A stretch of DNA of 23,012 nt from a virus: the IMG/VR virus record IMGVR_UViG_3300046616_000421, positions 1 through 23,012 of that record; one strand, given 5' to 3'. The translations under genes and the position numbers were made by a program. Positions 1-7,509 of this stretch are shown here, one piece after another (the first letter of the stretch is position 1; every line of letters begins with the position of its first letter). The notes beneath the pieces are model-generated. The model was given only the letters and a program-made list of their open reading frames with translations, was not told where the DNA came from and searched no databases.

Positions 1-36
1 GTGTACGACGCCGCCCGTCAGGCGGTGGCGGCATGA
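1..36 (+). CDS. 3' end of an upstream gene (partial)
   Basis: Eleven codons are open from the window edge to a TGA at 34-36, which overlaps the next ATG at 33 (ATGA). This coupling is the same as at most downstream junctions, so it is probably the tail of the preceding gene in the operon. The piece is too short to identify. Confidence 0.5.
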   Translation: MYDAARQAVAA

Positions 37-515
37 GCATCCCCAGTTTCCTGGCCGCGATCTCTGGTGGCGACCTGCCCGCGGATGCGGTGCGCGAGGA
101 CCGGTGCCTGAAGGCTCCGATCGGCTGTGGCAACCCGCTCATCGCCGAGGACGGCACGACCCGAGTCTTCTGGGACGAAGAGGAAGCCGGCCGGTACGAA
201 GCGGAGTGGCGCATCACCGGGTTGTGCCCGGACTGCCAGGACGCCCTCGATGCGGCCGACGCCGAGCCGATCACCGACCTGGCCACGGCCGTGGAGGTCA
301 TGGGCGCCCTGCCGATGCCCGCCGGGCCTGCGCCCGCCACCCCCCGCTGGCACCAGCTCCGCACCGAGCTGATCCGCACGTTCCGCCCCTACATGCCGGA
401 GACGGCCGCGACCAAGGCAGTCGACCTGGTGGACGAGCTGATCACGGAGGCGCTGCTGGAAGGCGCGAGGAACCCGTCGCCGCTCGGCCTCACCGGCGAG
501 GAGGCGGCCCGATGA
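33..515 (+). CDS. Hypothetical protein with a zinc-ribbon-like Cys pattern
   Basis: A 160-residue protein of unknown function. The N-terminal third carries Cys25 and Cys32, then a Cys65-x2-Cys68 knuckle (CPDC), which looks like a small structural zinc site. The C-terminal half is predicted to be helical and rich in Glu and Ala. The start overlaps the previous stop (ATGA at 33-36), and the stop overlaps the next ATG at 512. Codons end strongly in G or C, as expected for a real gene here. I do not recognise a named family. Its position in a run of overlapping small genes suggests a phage early-region protein. Confidence 0.75.
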   Translation: MSIPSFLAAISGGDLPADAVREDRCLKAPIGCGNPLIAEDGTTRVFWDEEEAGRYEAEWRITGLCPDCQDALDAADAEPITDLATAVEVMGALPMPAGPAPATPRWHQLRTELIRTFRPYMPETAATKAVDLVDELITEALLEGARNPSPLGLTGEEAAR

Positions 516-781
516 CCCGCTCGATCTCCGACCTGGACGTGCCGCTGTCCACCGTGCAGCAGCTCGTCGCCCGGCAGCGCAACTGCCAGACGCTGGCCGA
601 CGCCGCCGCCCACACGCACTCCCCGTCAGACCGCATCGCCTACGCCCACGACGCGTGGCTCCTCAGCCACCCGGACGGGGCCTGCTCCAGCGACGACGAC
701 TACCCGGGATTCGCCGAGTACGTCGCCGCCCGCGAAGCCGCCAACCGCAAGATCCGGAACACCCTCAAGGGAGCGTCGTGA
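512..781 (+). CDS. Small hypothetical protein
   Basis: An 89-residue protein of unknown function. The ATG at 512 overlaps the preceding TGA (ATGA). An earlier in-frame ATG at 104 would lie wholly inside the previous gene in another frame, so I rejected it. The sequence is mostly helical, with an acidic, aromatic patch (DDDYPGFAEYVAAREAANRK) in the second half. Its last codons carry the ribosome binding site (AAGGGAG, 767-773) of the next gene. Confidence 0.7.
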   Translation: MTRSISDLDVPLSTVQQLVARQRNCQTLADAAAHTHSPSDRIAYAHDAWLLSHPDGACSSDDDYPGFAEYVAAREAANRKIRNTLKGAS

Positions 782-1125
782 AGCTCGCCGAGATCTACCT
801 GAAGGCCGCCGAGGTCATCCGCATCAACGGCCACTACAAGGGCGCCTACTTCGGCCTCACCGAAGGCTCCGTCGGCATCGAACTGTCGGCCGCCGAGCGG
901 CCCGTGTGCGTCGCCGGCGCCCTCAGCATCGTCATCTGCGGACACCCGCAGCCGTGGGAGGACAGCGACTTCGACAAGGCTGCCGCCGACTTCGCAAGCC
1001 GGACCCTCACCTCCTTCGACGAAGGCAACCCGGTCGCCTCGCTCGCCGACTGGAACGACTCTGACCGCCGCACCGCCGACGACGTGATCGCCGCGCTGGA
1101 GCAGGCCGCGAAGGCGGCAGCGTGA
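778..1125 (+). CDS. DUF6197-like protein
   Basis: A 115-residue protein starting with GTG at 778, coupled to the previous gene by a GTGA overlap and preceded by AAGGGAG at 767-773. The pattern of an N-terminal helix (AEIYLKAAEVI), a central PVCVAGAL segment, a WNDSDRRTADDVIAALEQA tail and about 110 residues matches my memory of the DUF6197 family. That family is common in Streptomyces genomes and actinophages and has no known function. The family assignment is from recall and the start is well supported. Confidence 0.7.
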   Translation: MKLAEIYLKAAEVIRINGHYKGAYFGLTEGSVGIELSAAERPVCVAGALSIVICGHPQPWEDSDFDKAAADFASRTLTSFDEGNPVASLADWNDSDRRTADDVIAALEQAAKAAA

Positions 1126-1625
1126 TGGCAACCGTCCTGGAGCCCCGCCCGCTGGCCGATGAGGTCGAGCAGGCCCTCGTCCAACTCGACACCGACTTCG
1201 CCACCGTCTACGGCCCGAACATGGGTGCCTGGTCGAAGGGCGTGCGCGGTGAACTGCTGGAGATGCAGCGGGCCCGCCGCACCGCCGACCGCGAGACGCA
1301 CCCGCTGCACCCGCGACGGGCCTCGGCTTCCCGCCGGCGCAGGCACCTGAAGCAGCTGGCGTGGCGCGTCCGTGCGATTGCGCCCGGCGCCGTCACGGTC
1401 CTCGTCACTCCGCTGTGGACCGACACCACCGGAACCGGCGTCCGTCACGTCGTCGCCCGCGCCCTCACCGCCGACGGGCAGATCGTCAAGTTCCCGGCTG
1501 GCGGGTCCAGGCAGATCACCGCGCTGCTGCAGGGCGCCTACCCGGCCGCGAACTGGGACCACCCGCAGACGTGGAGCGCCGCCCGCAACACCCTCACCGA
1601 CCGGATCAGCAAGCAGGTGGCGTGA
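1125..1625 (+). CDS. Hypothetical protein
   Basis: A 166-residue protein from ATG 1125, which overlaps the previous TGA by one base. A GTG at 1122 is an equally coupled alternative that adds one residue. A very basic middle (HPRRASASRRRRHLKQLAWR) could bind nucleic acid. The C-terminal half is a compact mixed segment ending WDHPQTWSAARNTLTDRISKQ. I do not recognise the family. The stop overlaps the ATG of the next 33-codon gene. Confidence 0.7.
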   Translation: MATVLEPRPLADEVEQALVQLDTDFATVYGPNMGAWSKGVRGELLEMQRARRTADRETHPLHPRRASASRRRRHLKQLAWRVRAIAPGAVTVLVTPLWTDTTGTGVRHVVARALTADGQIVKFPAGGSRQITALLQGAYPAANWDHPQTWSAARNTLTDRISKQVA

Positions 1626-1726
1626 TGGGCATGGAGCTCGCCGACTACGGCCCGAAGCCGACCACCTCCGAGCAGGCCGAACTGCGCCAGGCCGCCATCC
1701 GCATCGCCAGCAAGGAGCAGCAGTGA
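1625..1726 (+). CDS. 33-residue small protein
   Basis: A short reading frame held between two coupled junctions: its ATG overlaps the preceding TGA (TGATG) and its TGA overlaps the GTG at 1723. The sequence is Glu/Gln/Ala-rich and probably one amphipathic helix in its second half (SEQAELRQAAIRIASKEQQ). The end of the gene supplies AAGGAG (1711-1716) as ribosome binding site for the next gene. It could be a true micro-protein or only a translational bridge. Confidence 0.5.
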   Translation: MGMELADYGPKPTTSEQAELRQAAIRIASKEQQ

Positions 1727-2214
1727 CCATCACCGACCTGATCCCCGGCCTGAAGGGCAACGGCAGCCGGCGCGCCGTCGACAAGATCGCCGAACTCCGC
1801 GACGAGAACCGCAAGCTCCTCACCCGCCAGATGGCCGCCGACGACTACTTCGCCCTCCTCATGCAGGACCGCGACGAGGTGTACGCCGCCTGGGGGTTCG
1901 CGGAGCAGGCCCGGCAGGAAGCCGAGATGGTCGCCGCCTGTATGCAGTCCGAACGCGACGAGTGGCGCGACGAAGCCCTCGAGCTGCGCGCCCGCTTCGG
2001 GCCGCAGATCGCCGCGGAAGCGAATGCCCAGCGCGTCGACGTGCCGCCGATGGTCCGCGACACCGCGGCCATGGAAGACCAGGCGACCGCGCCCATCGAC
2101 GTGAAGCCGCTCTGGGAAGCGCTCGACGTCCACTACGCCGGACCCGGCGCCGCCAGCCCCACACACGTCCCGGCGTGGGCCGTGACCGACGAACTGGCCG
2201 AGGGGGTGGCGTAG
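1723..2214 (+). CDS. Hypothetical coiled-coil protein
   Basis: A 163-residue protein from GTG 1723 (GTGA overlap), with AAGGAG about 7 bases upstream. Residues about 20-95 are long charged helices (AVDKIAELRDENRKLL, EQARQEAEMVAACMQSERDE) with heptad-like spacing, so an extended coiled coil is likely. The C-terminal third is less regular. Phage genomes often carry such coiled-coil proteins, but nothing here identifies a role. The stop is immediately followed by the next ATG at 2215. Confidence 0.7.
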   Translation: MTITDLIPGLKGNGSRRAVDKIAELRDENRKLLTRQMAADDYFALLMQDRDEVYAAWGFAEQARQEAEMVAACMQSERDEWRDEALELRARFGPQIAAEANAQRVDVPPMVRDTAAMEDQATAPIDVKPLWEALDVHYAGPGAASPTHVPAWAVTDELAEGVA

Positions 2215-2769
2215 ATGGCGACCGCTATCGCAACTGTCGATCTCGCCGACCTGACCAGCATGCCGGACGGCCCGCTGCCGGACCGGGACGCGATCAATGA
2301 CTGGTCGATCAAGTCGTTCGACGAGTACTTCACCGCGACCGCTCGGCATAGCGCCCGCGAGTTTGCCCGCCGGGCCGCCGAGTGCGAGGCGACCGGCCGA
2401 TGGGTGCGGGACTGGCACTCGTGCCGTGAGGCCGGTGTCCTCTCGCTGCTCGCCGCGGCCGAGCAGGCGGCCCCGGTCGACGACCGCCCGTGGCATGCGG
2501 CCCGCCTCGACGCCTACGCCGAGCTGCACGGACTGCGCGGCTGGCACCGGTACACCGACCTCCGCGGCAAGCACTGCATCCAGATCAACCTGATCCGCAA
2601 GCGCGAGGACGGCGAGCGAGGCCGGCACTACACGCACGCCGCTGACCGCATGCACGGCCCGCTGCGCTTCTGGGTCATCGACCGCGACACCCACCGCACC
2701 GTCTACCGGTCCTTCGCTAGCGGCATCGCCCAGCAGTGGATCGAAGAGCGCGAATCCGCCACCCACTGA
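2215..2769 (+). CDS. Hypothetical protein
   Basis: A 184-residue protein beginning directly after the previous stop. It has a helical N-terminal half with aromatic and charged clusters (WSIKSFDEYF, HSAREFARRAAECE) and a His/Arg-rich C-terminal half with alternating segments (HCIQINLIRKRED, LRFWVIDRDTHRTVYRSF) that look like a small beta sheet. I do not recognise a family. It ends the first uninterrupted run of coupled genes; a GC-rich hairpin follows. Confidence 0.7.
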   Translation: MATAIATVDLADLTSMPDGPLPDRDAINDWSIKSFDEYFTATARHSAREFARRAAECEATGRWVRDWHSCREAGVLSLLAAAEQAAPVDDRPWHAARLDAYAELHGLRGWHRYTDLRGKHCIQINLIRKREDGERGRHYTHAADRMHGPLRFWVIDRDTHRTVYRSFASGIAQQWIEERESATH

Positions 2770-2770
2770 C

Positions 2771-2809
2771 CGCCGGCCGGGCGGTGATCCGCTCCCGCCA
2801 CGGCCGGCG
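2771..2809 (+). promoter_or_regulatory. GC-rich intergenic hairpin
   Basis: CGCCGGCCG at 2771-2779 pairs perfectly with CGGCCGGCG at 2801-2809. An inner GGCGG (2780-2784) pairs with CCGCC (2795-2799). It fills most of the gap between two plus-strand genes and lies just before the AAGGAG at 2823-2828. There is no T-run, so it may be a partial terminator or an mRNA processing or stability element. Similar hairpins occupy other gaps in this window. Confidence 0.55.
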
Positions 2810-2834
2810 CCCACTTCCCAAGAAGGAGCAGCAA

Positions 2835-3167
2835 ATGCTGCACACCGAAGAGCTCGCAACCTGCCCCGTCCTGAACGAGGCCGACAACTACCACTTCGAG
2901 ATGCGCTGCGAGGACTGCGACGTCAAGACGCTGTCGCAGCTGAACCTTGGCCAGGTCGAGGAGCGCTTCCACGTCGGACGCGTGACGCGCGACGAGTTCG
3001 AGGCGTACATGCACGTCTGGGCGACGCTCTCTCCGGGCGGCAGCAGGGCGACATGGCGCGAGACGCCGGAGGACCCGGCCGTGCGGCGTATCGCCCGCAA
3101 GGTGCTTGCCGCCCGCAGTCTCCCCATCCCGGCCGACCTGCTCGAAGAATGGGAGGTGGCGGCATGA
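2835..3167 (+). CDS. Small Cys-containing hypothetical protein
   Basis: A 110-residue protein from ATG 2835, with a clear AAGGAG at 2823-2828. Cys10, Cys25 and Cys28 (RCEDC) form a partial zinc-knuckle pattern near the N-terminus. The rest is helical, with a basic C-terminal stretch (VRRIARKVLAAR). The stop overlaps the next ATG at 3164. The function is unknown; zinc binding is only suggested by the Cys spacing. Confidence 0.7.
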   Translation: MLHTEELATCPVLNEADNYHFEMRCEDCDVKTLSQLNLGQVEERFHVGRVTRDEFEAYMHVWATLSPGGSRATWRETPEDPAVRRIARKVLAARSLPIPADLLEEWEVAA

Positions 3168-3568
3168 TTCGCCCGCCCCTCGTCGGAGCCGCGATCTGGG
3201 AGGCCGTCGTCGAACGCTGTGGCGGCCGGTGCGAGTGCCAGGGCGCGTGCGGCAAGAAGCACGACCCGGAGCACAAGCGGGTCCAGGGCCGCTGCGACGT
3301 CACCAACGGCCAGCGGACCACGAAGCGGGGCATTGTCGCCCTGCTCGCCACACCGCGCGACCCGGTCAACGAGAGCAGCTTTCACGTCGCTGCCTCCCTA
3401 CCGGCCCACCGCCTGATCGCCCTCTGCCCCGACTGCTATGACGGCGTCCGCCGGATCTTCAAGCGGGCCGAGAAGACGCTCCCACCGCAGGAGGACGGGC
3501 TGTTCGCCGTCGAGGAGTTCGTCGTCAGCAAGGCCAGCAAGACGCAGGCCGACGTGGGCGCCGCCTAG
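3164..3568 (+). CDS. Cys-rich, HNH-like or zinc-ribbon protein
   Basis: A 134-residue protein coupled to the previous gene (ATGA). It starts like HNH-nuclease N-termini (IWEAVVERCGGRCECQG) and carries Cys19, Cys23, Cys25, Cys29, Cys44, Cys88 and Cys91. The last pair sits in a CPDCY knuckle after a His-containing segment (PAHRLIALCPDCY). This layout resembles the zinc sites of HNH-type proteins, but I see no complete H-N-H catalytic triad, so nuclease activity is not supported. It may be a structural or DNA-binding zinc protein. Confidence 0.7.
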   Translation: MIRPPLVGAAIWEAVVERCGGRCECQGACGKKHDPEHKRVQGRCDVTNGQRTTKRGIVALLATPRDPVNESSFHVAASLPAHRLIALCPDCYDGVRRIFKRAEKTLPPQEDGLFAVEEFVVSKASKTQADVGAA

Positions 3569-3571
3569 ACC

Positions 3572-3612
3572 GCGCCGGGCCGCCGGATGCCACCGGCCAG
3601 CGGACCCGGCGC
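3572..3612 (+). promoter_or_regulatory. Hairpin just after a stop codon
   Basis: GCGCCGGG at 3572-3579 is the exact reverse complement of CCCGGCGC at 3605-3612, and the loop contains further GC self-complementarity. It starts four bases after the stop at 3568, the usual place for a terminator or attenuator, but no T-tract follows. Confidence 0.45.
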
Positions 3613-3670
3613 TCAACAGCCACCCATACCGCCGCGGTGAGCGCGCCCCCCTCGCGCTCCGCGGCATCCA

Positions 3671-3715
3671 GGGCCGCCGCCTCGCGGCAACCCCCCAGCC
3701 AACAGGCGGCGGCCC
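3671..3715 (+). promoter_or_regulatory. 12-bp perfect inverted repeat upstream of a gene
   Basis: GGGCCGCCGCCT at 3671-3682 and AGGCGGCGGCCC at 3704-3715 are exact reverse complements separated by 21 bases. It lies in the 176-base gap before the gene at 3745 and 20 bases before its ribosome binding site. It may be an mRNA stem-loop controlling the downstream operon. Confidence 0.5.
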
Positions 3716-3744
3716 GCCCTCAGCGCACCCAGAAACGGAGAACC

Positions 3745-4080
3745 ATGAGCACCAGCAGCCCCACCATTCCGCCGGACGTCGCCGCGCACGTCCTGTTCCA
3801 CTACGGCCGCGAGGGCGGCTACCAGGCAGGCGGGTTCACGGAGAGCCTCGTCACGGCCATCGACCGGTCCGACCCCGCCAATCGGGACCGACTCGCCCTC
3901 GGCTTCCCCGAGTACGTCGCCGCCGTCGCCGCGGTCCAGTACGACCCGAACGGCGTCGCCCGCCTCCAGGACATCGCCGCCGGACGGTGCACCCGCTGCA
4001 AGCAGGACGACGGGCCCATCACCGAGACCGGCCAGTGCGAGGCGTGCGCCCAGCCGATGCCCCTGGACGGTGTCGCGTGA
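3745..4080 (+). CDS. Zinc-ribbon hypothetical protein
   Basis: A 111-residue protein from ATG 3745, with ACGGAG at 3735-3740. The N-terminal 80 residues (HVLFHYGREGGYQAGGF, DRLALGFPEYVAAVA) resemble a small helical protein I recall from many Streptomyces genomes and phages. The C-terminus has two Cys pairs, Cys82-x2-Cys85 and Cys98-x2-Cys101, a classic zinc-ribbon spacing. It immediately precedes and is coupled to the exonuclease gene (GTGA at 4077-4080), so it may be co-produced with the recombination genes. The function is unknown. Confidence 0.75.
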   Translation: MSTSSPTIPPDVAAHVLFHYGREGGYQAGGFTESLVTAIDRSDPANRDRLALGFPEYVAAVAAVQYDPNGVARLQDIAAGRCTRCKQDDGPITETGQCEACAQPMPLDGVA

Positions 4081-4913
4081 CCGCCGCGGTGGAGGCGCCG
4101 GCCGAGGTCGAGCCCGGCCTGTACAACATCGACGCCGAGCTGTACCACTCCGACCCGATCCCCGGCGGCAGCCTGTCCAGCAGCGGCGCCCGCAAGCTCG
4201 CCGCCGAGTGCCCGGCCAAGTTCAAGTACTGGCTCGAGAACCGGGAACCGCCGAAGAAGGCACTGGACTTCGGCACCGCGGCCCACCGGCTCGTGCTCGA
4301 CGACGGTCCCGAGCTGGTGCTCGTGGACGCGGCCCGCTGGGACACCAACGCCATCAAAGCCGAGGTCGCCGCGATCCGCGCCGAGGGGAACATCCCGCTC
4401 AAGCGGCACGAGCTCGACGAGGTCAAGGCCATGGCCGCGGCCCTGCGCGCCGACCCCGACGCGGCCCGCCTCCTGGAGCCCGGCTCCGGCGTCGCCGAAC
4501 AGTCCGCCTTCTGGGAGGACCACGGCGTCTGGCGGCGGGCCCGCTTCGACTGGCTCCGCCACGACGGCCAGATCGTCGACTACAAGACCGCCCGGTCCTG
4601 CCGCCGCGAAGACCTCGAACGGGCCTTCAACGAGCACGGCTACATGCAGCAGCAGGAGTGGTACATCGACGCCGGCCTGGCGCTCGAAGTAGCCGACCCG
4701 GAACAGCCGTTCCAGTTCGTGCTGCAGGAGAAAGAGCCGCCCTACCTGGTGGTCGTCACCACCTGCGACCCGATGGCCCGCGAGATCGGCCGCCACCTCA
4801 ACACGGTCGCCCTCAACACCTACGCCATCTGCCGCGAGTCCGGCGAATGGTCCGGCTACCTGCCCAACCCGATGACTGCTCTGCCCTCGTGGGTCGAGCG
4901 CCAGTACGCCTAG
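4077..4913 (+). CDS. RecE-like PD-(D/E)XK exonuclease
   Basis: A 278-residue protein from GTG 4077 (GTGA overlap). It has the pattern of phage RecE/exonuclease VIII-type nucleases of the PD-(D/E)XK fold. An FGTAAHRLVL motif supplies His70, Glu141 sits in EQSAFWED, the core Asp158 is in ARFDWL, and IVDYKTA supplies Asp168 and Lys170. A downstream Gln-rich helix ending in Tyr (YMQQQEWYIDA) matches the QxxxY motif. Such enzymes resect double-stranded ends to give 3' single strands for a partner annealing or recombinase protein. That partner is likely the ATPase encoded ten bases downstream. Confidence 0.88.
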   Translation: MTAAVEAPAEVEPGLYNIDAELYHSDPIPGGSLSSSGARKLAAECPAKFKYWLENREPPKKALDFGTAAHRLVLDDGPELVLVDAARWDTNAIKAEVAAIRAEGNIPLKRHELDEVKAMAAALRADPDAARLLEPGSGVAEQSAFWEDHGVWRRARFDWLRHDGQIVDYKTARSCRREDLERAFNEHGYMQQQEWYIDAGLALEVADPEQPFQFVLQEKEPPYLVVVTTCDPMAREIGRHLNTVALNTYAICRESGEWSGYLPNPMTALPSWVERQYA

Positions 4914-4922
4914 GAGAACCGC

Positions 4923-5711
4923 ATGTCCCAGCTTGGCCAGCCCGTCCGCACCGCGCCCCGTGCCGCGGCCAACGGCACCCCGCAGTTCGCGTTCAGCCCC
5001 GCCAGCAAGGCCGGACGCAAGGCCCGCCTGTCCATCCAGGGCCTGTCCGGCTCCGGCAAGACCTGGACCGGCCTCGGCATCTGCCACGGCCTGTCCGAAG
5101 GCAAGCGGTTCGCCGTCATCGACACCGAGAAGGGAGCCGCCAGCCTCTACGCCGGAATCGGCGGCATCCAGTTCGACACCCTCGCCATGGACCGCTACGA
5201 CCCCCGCGACCTCGCCCGCGCCCTCGACGCTGCCGCACAGGCCGGATACCCGACCGTGTTCGTCGACTCCCTCTCCCACTTCTGGAAGGGCACCGACGGC
5301 ACCCTCGACCAGGTCGAGAAGGCCAGCAGCCGGTACGGCGGCAACAAGTTCGCCGGGTGGAAAGACGGCACCCCCATGCAGAACGACATGGTCGCCGCGA
5401 TCCTCGCCTACCCCGGCCACGTCGTCGCCTCGATGCGCTCCTACACCGAGTGGGTGCTGGAGAACGGCAAGCCGAAGCAGGTCGGCACCCGGCCCGAGCA
5501 GCGCAAGGGCATCGAGTACGAGTTCGACGTCGCCGTCGCGATGGACATCGACAACACGCTCGAAGTCCTCAAGTCCCGCTGCCCCGCGCTGAACCGCAAG
5601 GTCATCCAGCGCCCGCAGGGGGCCCGCGACATCGCCGGTCCGCTCCTCACCTGGCTGAACACCGAGCCGGAAGCTCAGCCCGCACCCGCACCGGCACCCG
5701 AGCAGCAGTAG
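4923..5711 (+). CDS. Sak4-like RecA-fold ATPase (recombination)
   Basis: A 262-residue AAA/RecA-fold ATPase. Walker A is GLSGSGKT (residues 40-47), a FAVIDTEKG strand follows at about 63-71, and Walker B is TVFVDSLS at 111-118. Size, motifs and position match phage Sak4-type single-strand annealing ATPases, which work beside an exonuclease. The C-terminus is a Pro/Ala/Glu tail (APAPAPEQQ), as found in partners of single-strand binding proteins. The ribosome binding site AGGAGAA overlaps the stop codon of the exonuclease gene, so the two are probably translated together. No separate Ssb or RecT gene is seen in the window. Confidence 0.85.
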   Translation: MSQLGQPVRTAPRAAANGTPQFAFSPASKAGRKARLSIQGLSGSGKTWTGLGICHGLSEGKRFAVIDTEKGAASLYAGIGGIQFDTLAMDRYDPRDLARALDAAAQAGYPTVFVDSLSHFWKGTDGTLDQVEKASSRYGGNKFAGWKDGTPMQNDMVAAILAYPGHVVASMRSYTEWVLENGKPKQVGTRPEQRKGIEYEFDVAVAMDIDNTLEVLKSRCPALNRKVIQRPQGARDIAGPLLTWLNTEPEAQPAPAPAPEQQ

Positions 5712-5726
5712 CCCGCGCATACCGGA

Positions 5727-5753
5727 GGCCGCCCGCGGGCAGTGCGGGCGGCC
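5727..5753 (+). promoter_or_regulatory. 10-bp hairpin after the recombination genes
   Basis: GGCCGCCCGC (5727-5736) and GCGGGCGGCC (5744-5753) are exact reverse complements around a 7-base loop. It sits 15 bases after the ATPase stop and is followed by AAGGAGAA for the next gene. It may be a partial terminator or stability hairpin within the operon. Confidence 0.55.
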
Positions 5754-5775
5754 CCGCTCTCAAGGAGAACACGCC

Positions 5776-6162
5776 ATGGCAACTACCCCGCAGCAGGCCC
5801 GCGCCCGGTCGATAACCGAGCTCCGCGCCCTCTACTCGACCGTCACCGACTGGGACGCCGCCGTCTACGACCAGGTCGTCCTGCACCTCGCCGACACCGA
5901 CCAGCCGATCGGCATGAACCAGATCCGCACGATCGTCCCCGACGGCGCAGCCCGCGGCGCTGGCCTGTACTTCCACGCCCTCGTCGGCCACGACACCCTC
6001 CACCCCGCCGAGCCCGCGCTGCTGGTCAAGGTCGACGAAGAGGTGTCGATCAACCCGAAGGCCCGCGGCAAGAAAGTCAACGTCTACCGGCTGACCCGCG
6101 CCGGACGCGCCTACATACAGGACCGCCAGGCCGCCCGCGTCGAGCAGCGGAAGGCGGCGTGA
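5776..6162 (+). CDS. Hypothetical protein, possible winged-helix
   Basis: A 128-residue protein from ATG 5776, with AAGGAGAA at 5762-5769. Helices in the first half (ITELRALYSTV, AAVYDQVVLHLAD, GMNQIRTIV) are followed by a wing-like stretch ending in VNVYRLTRAGRAYIQDR. That ending resembles the last strand and helix of winged-helix proteins (xYxLTxxGxxxI). A DNA-binding role is plausible but unproven. The stop overlaps the ATG at 6162. Confidence 0.72.
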   Translation: MATTPQQARARSITELRALYSTVTDWDAAVYDQVVLHLADTDQPIGMNQIRTIVPDGAARGAGLYFHALVGHDTLHPAEPALLVKVDEEVSINPKARGKKVNVYRLTRAGRAYIQDRQAARVEQRKAA

Positions 6163-6245
6163 TGGCCCTCACCGTCGCCTGCCTCGCCCTGATGACCGGT
6201 ATCGCCGCCGTCACCTACGCCTGCATCACCGGGAGGCGGACGTGA
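6162..6245 (+). CDS. 27-residue membrane micro-protein
   Basis: A short frame coupled on both sides (TGATG at 6160-6164 and GTGA at 6242-6245). The product is almost entirely one hydrophobic helix (LTVACLALMTGIAAVTYACI) ending in a positive GRRT tail, so a single membrane-spanning peptide with the C-terminus in the cytoplasm is likely. The double coupling supports translation. The function is unknown. Confidence 0.5.
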   Translation: MALTVACLALMTGIAAVTYACITGRRT

Positions 6246-6505
6246 ACAGCGCCGCCAGCAACGCCGCGATCGCCGCCGGTCTCCTCGTCTTCGCCGCCTG
6301 GGCCATCCGCCGCAGCATCCGGGCCCTACGCGGCGCCGACCGGATCGTCGCCGACGCCATCCTCCGCACCGACCCGCCCGCCATCGATACCCAGCCGGGC
6401 AGCGACAGCGACCTGCTCCTCGACGCAGTCCTCGTCTACTACGGGTCCGCCGGACTCCAACGACTCCACAACGCCATCAACCAGCACCGGAAGGAGACGC
6501 CGTGA
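6242..6505 (+). CDS. Small membrane-anchored protein
   Basis: An 87-residue protein from GTG 6242 (GTGA overlap). Residues about 7-22 form one hydrophobic helix (AAIAAGLLVFAAWAI) followed by arginines (RRSIRALR), which suggests an N-terminal membrane anchor with a cytoplasmic tail. The C-terminal part (LLLDAVLVYYGSAGLQRLHNAI) is amphipathic. With the preceding micro-protein it forms a small membrane pair inside the early operon. I do not recognise a family. Confidence 0.65.
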   Translation: MNSAASNAAIAAGLLVFAAWAIRRSIRALRGADRIVADAILRTDPPAIDTQPGSDSDLLLDAVLVYYGSAGLQRLHNAINQHRKETP

Positions 6506-7473
6506 CCACCGCCGCCGAAACCCACACCCCCAGCACCGGCTGCTACAAGCGCGGATGCAAGCAGCCCGGTTGCGTGGCCGCCGGCCGCCGCTACGCCAAG
6601 CTCCTCGCCTACGACATGGCCCGCGGCATCAGCCGCATGCACGACACGACCCAAGTCCGCGCCCACGTCGAGCGCCTCGTCGCCGCGAAATGGACGCACC
6701 GTGAGATCGGCAATGCCGCCCACGTCGCCCGCGCCACCATCTCCTATATCGCCGCCGGGCAGCCGGAGACGTCGAAGCGCATCGCCTTGGCCATCCTGTC
6801 CATCCCTATCGGGCCGCCCCCGAAGACGCCGACGCATACCGAAGCTGTCGGCAGCACCCGCCGGATCCGAGCCCTCGCCTTCGCCGGCTACACGCTCGTC
6901 GACCTGGCCGGCCGCCTCAACATGAGCGACGACAGGGTCAGTTCGATCGCCCGCGGCGCCGTGTCTGTCGTCCGGACCAGCGATGCCCAGCTCATCGCCC
7001 GCACGTACCGGCAGCTGGCCGACAAGCCCGGCCCCAGCGAGCGGGCCCGCGCCGACGCGCGCAAGAAGGGCTGGGCCCCGCTCGGCGTCTGGGATGACAT
7101 CGACGACCCGGACGCCGTCCCCGACTGGACCGGGCACTGCGGGTCGGACCGCGGCTACTGGATGCATCAGCGGCAGCAACTCCCCATGTGTCAGCGATGC
7201 AAGCAAGCCCACGAGGCGTGGCTGGAGGAGCACGCCCACCTGTCCATGCAGGAACTCAACCAGGAACGCTTCCGCGCCCGCGCCGCAGCCACCACCCGCG
7301 AAGCCGACCTCGCCCACGACGCCCGCGAACTCATGCGGGTCTCCGGGCTCAGCGTCGAACAGGCCGCCGAACGGCTCGACGTCACCCGGCCGCACCTTCA
7401 CCAGGCGCTCAAACGGCACCCCGCGCCGGCCAAGGCGGAACCGACGAAGCCTCAGCTGGTCAAAGCCGCCTAG
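6502..7473 (+). CDS. Multi-helix-turn-helix DNA-binding protein
   Basis: A 323-residue protein from GTG 6502, coupled to the previous gene. The N-terminus has a Cys cluster (Cys14, Cys19, Cys24). Three helix-turn-helix segments follow: about 56-88 (THREIGNAAHVARATISYIAAG), 122-150 (TLVDLAGRLNMSDDRVSSIARG) and 275-305 (SVEQAAERLDVTRPHLHQAL). Cys213, Cys230 and Cys233 may bind zinc. The layout, including GPSERARADARKKGWAPLG and WDDIDDPDA, matches a family I recall from actinophages and Streptomyces mobile elements. It is a DNA-binding protein of unknown regulon, possibly a regulator at the end of the early operon. Confidence 0.8.
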   Translation: MTTAAETHTPSTGCYKRGCKQPGCVAAGRRYAKLLAYDMARGISRMHDTTQVRAHVERLVAAKWTHREIGNAAHVARATISYIAAGQPETSKRIALAILSIPIGPPPKTPTHTEAVGSTRRIRALAFAGYTLVDLAGRLNMSDDRVSSIARGAVSVVRTSDAQLIARTYRQLADKPGPSERARADARKKGWAPLGVWDDIDDPDAVPDWTGHCGSDRGYWMHQRQQLPMCQRCKQAHEAWLEEHAHLSMQELNQERFRARAAATTREADLAHDARELMRVSGLSVEQAAERLDVTRPHLHQALKRHPAPAKAEPTKPQLVKAA

Positions 7474-7488
7474 CCCGGACACGACGAA

Positions 7489-7509
7489 GCCCCGCCGCAC
7501 AGGCGGGGC
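7489..7509. terminator. Bidirectional hairpin terminator
   Basis: GCCCCGCC (7489-7496) pairs perfectly with GGCGGGGC (7502-7509) around a 5-base loop. It lies between two convergent genes, ending at 7473 on the plus strand and 7534 on the minus strand. It could therefore stop transcription in both directions. Confidence 0.75.

Noticed and set aside
3164-3568. Functional HNH endonuclease
   Set aside because: Cys pairs fit a zinc site but a full H-N-H catalytic set cannot be seen, so only an HNH-like or zinc-ribbon call is supported.
3819-5720. Very long open frame on the minus strand opposite the exonuclease and ATPase genes (633 codons)
   Set aside because: The opposite strand carries clear catalytic motifs in a different frame. 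The frame is a by-product of GC-rich codon use, and its product is low-complexity.
4070-5815. Long plus-strand frame across the exonuclease and ATPase genes
   Set aside because: It is an Arg/Pro-rich shadow; the two recognised genes with good ribosome binding sites use other frames.
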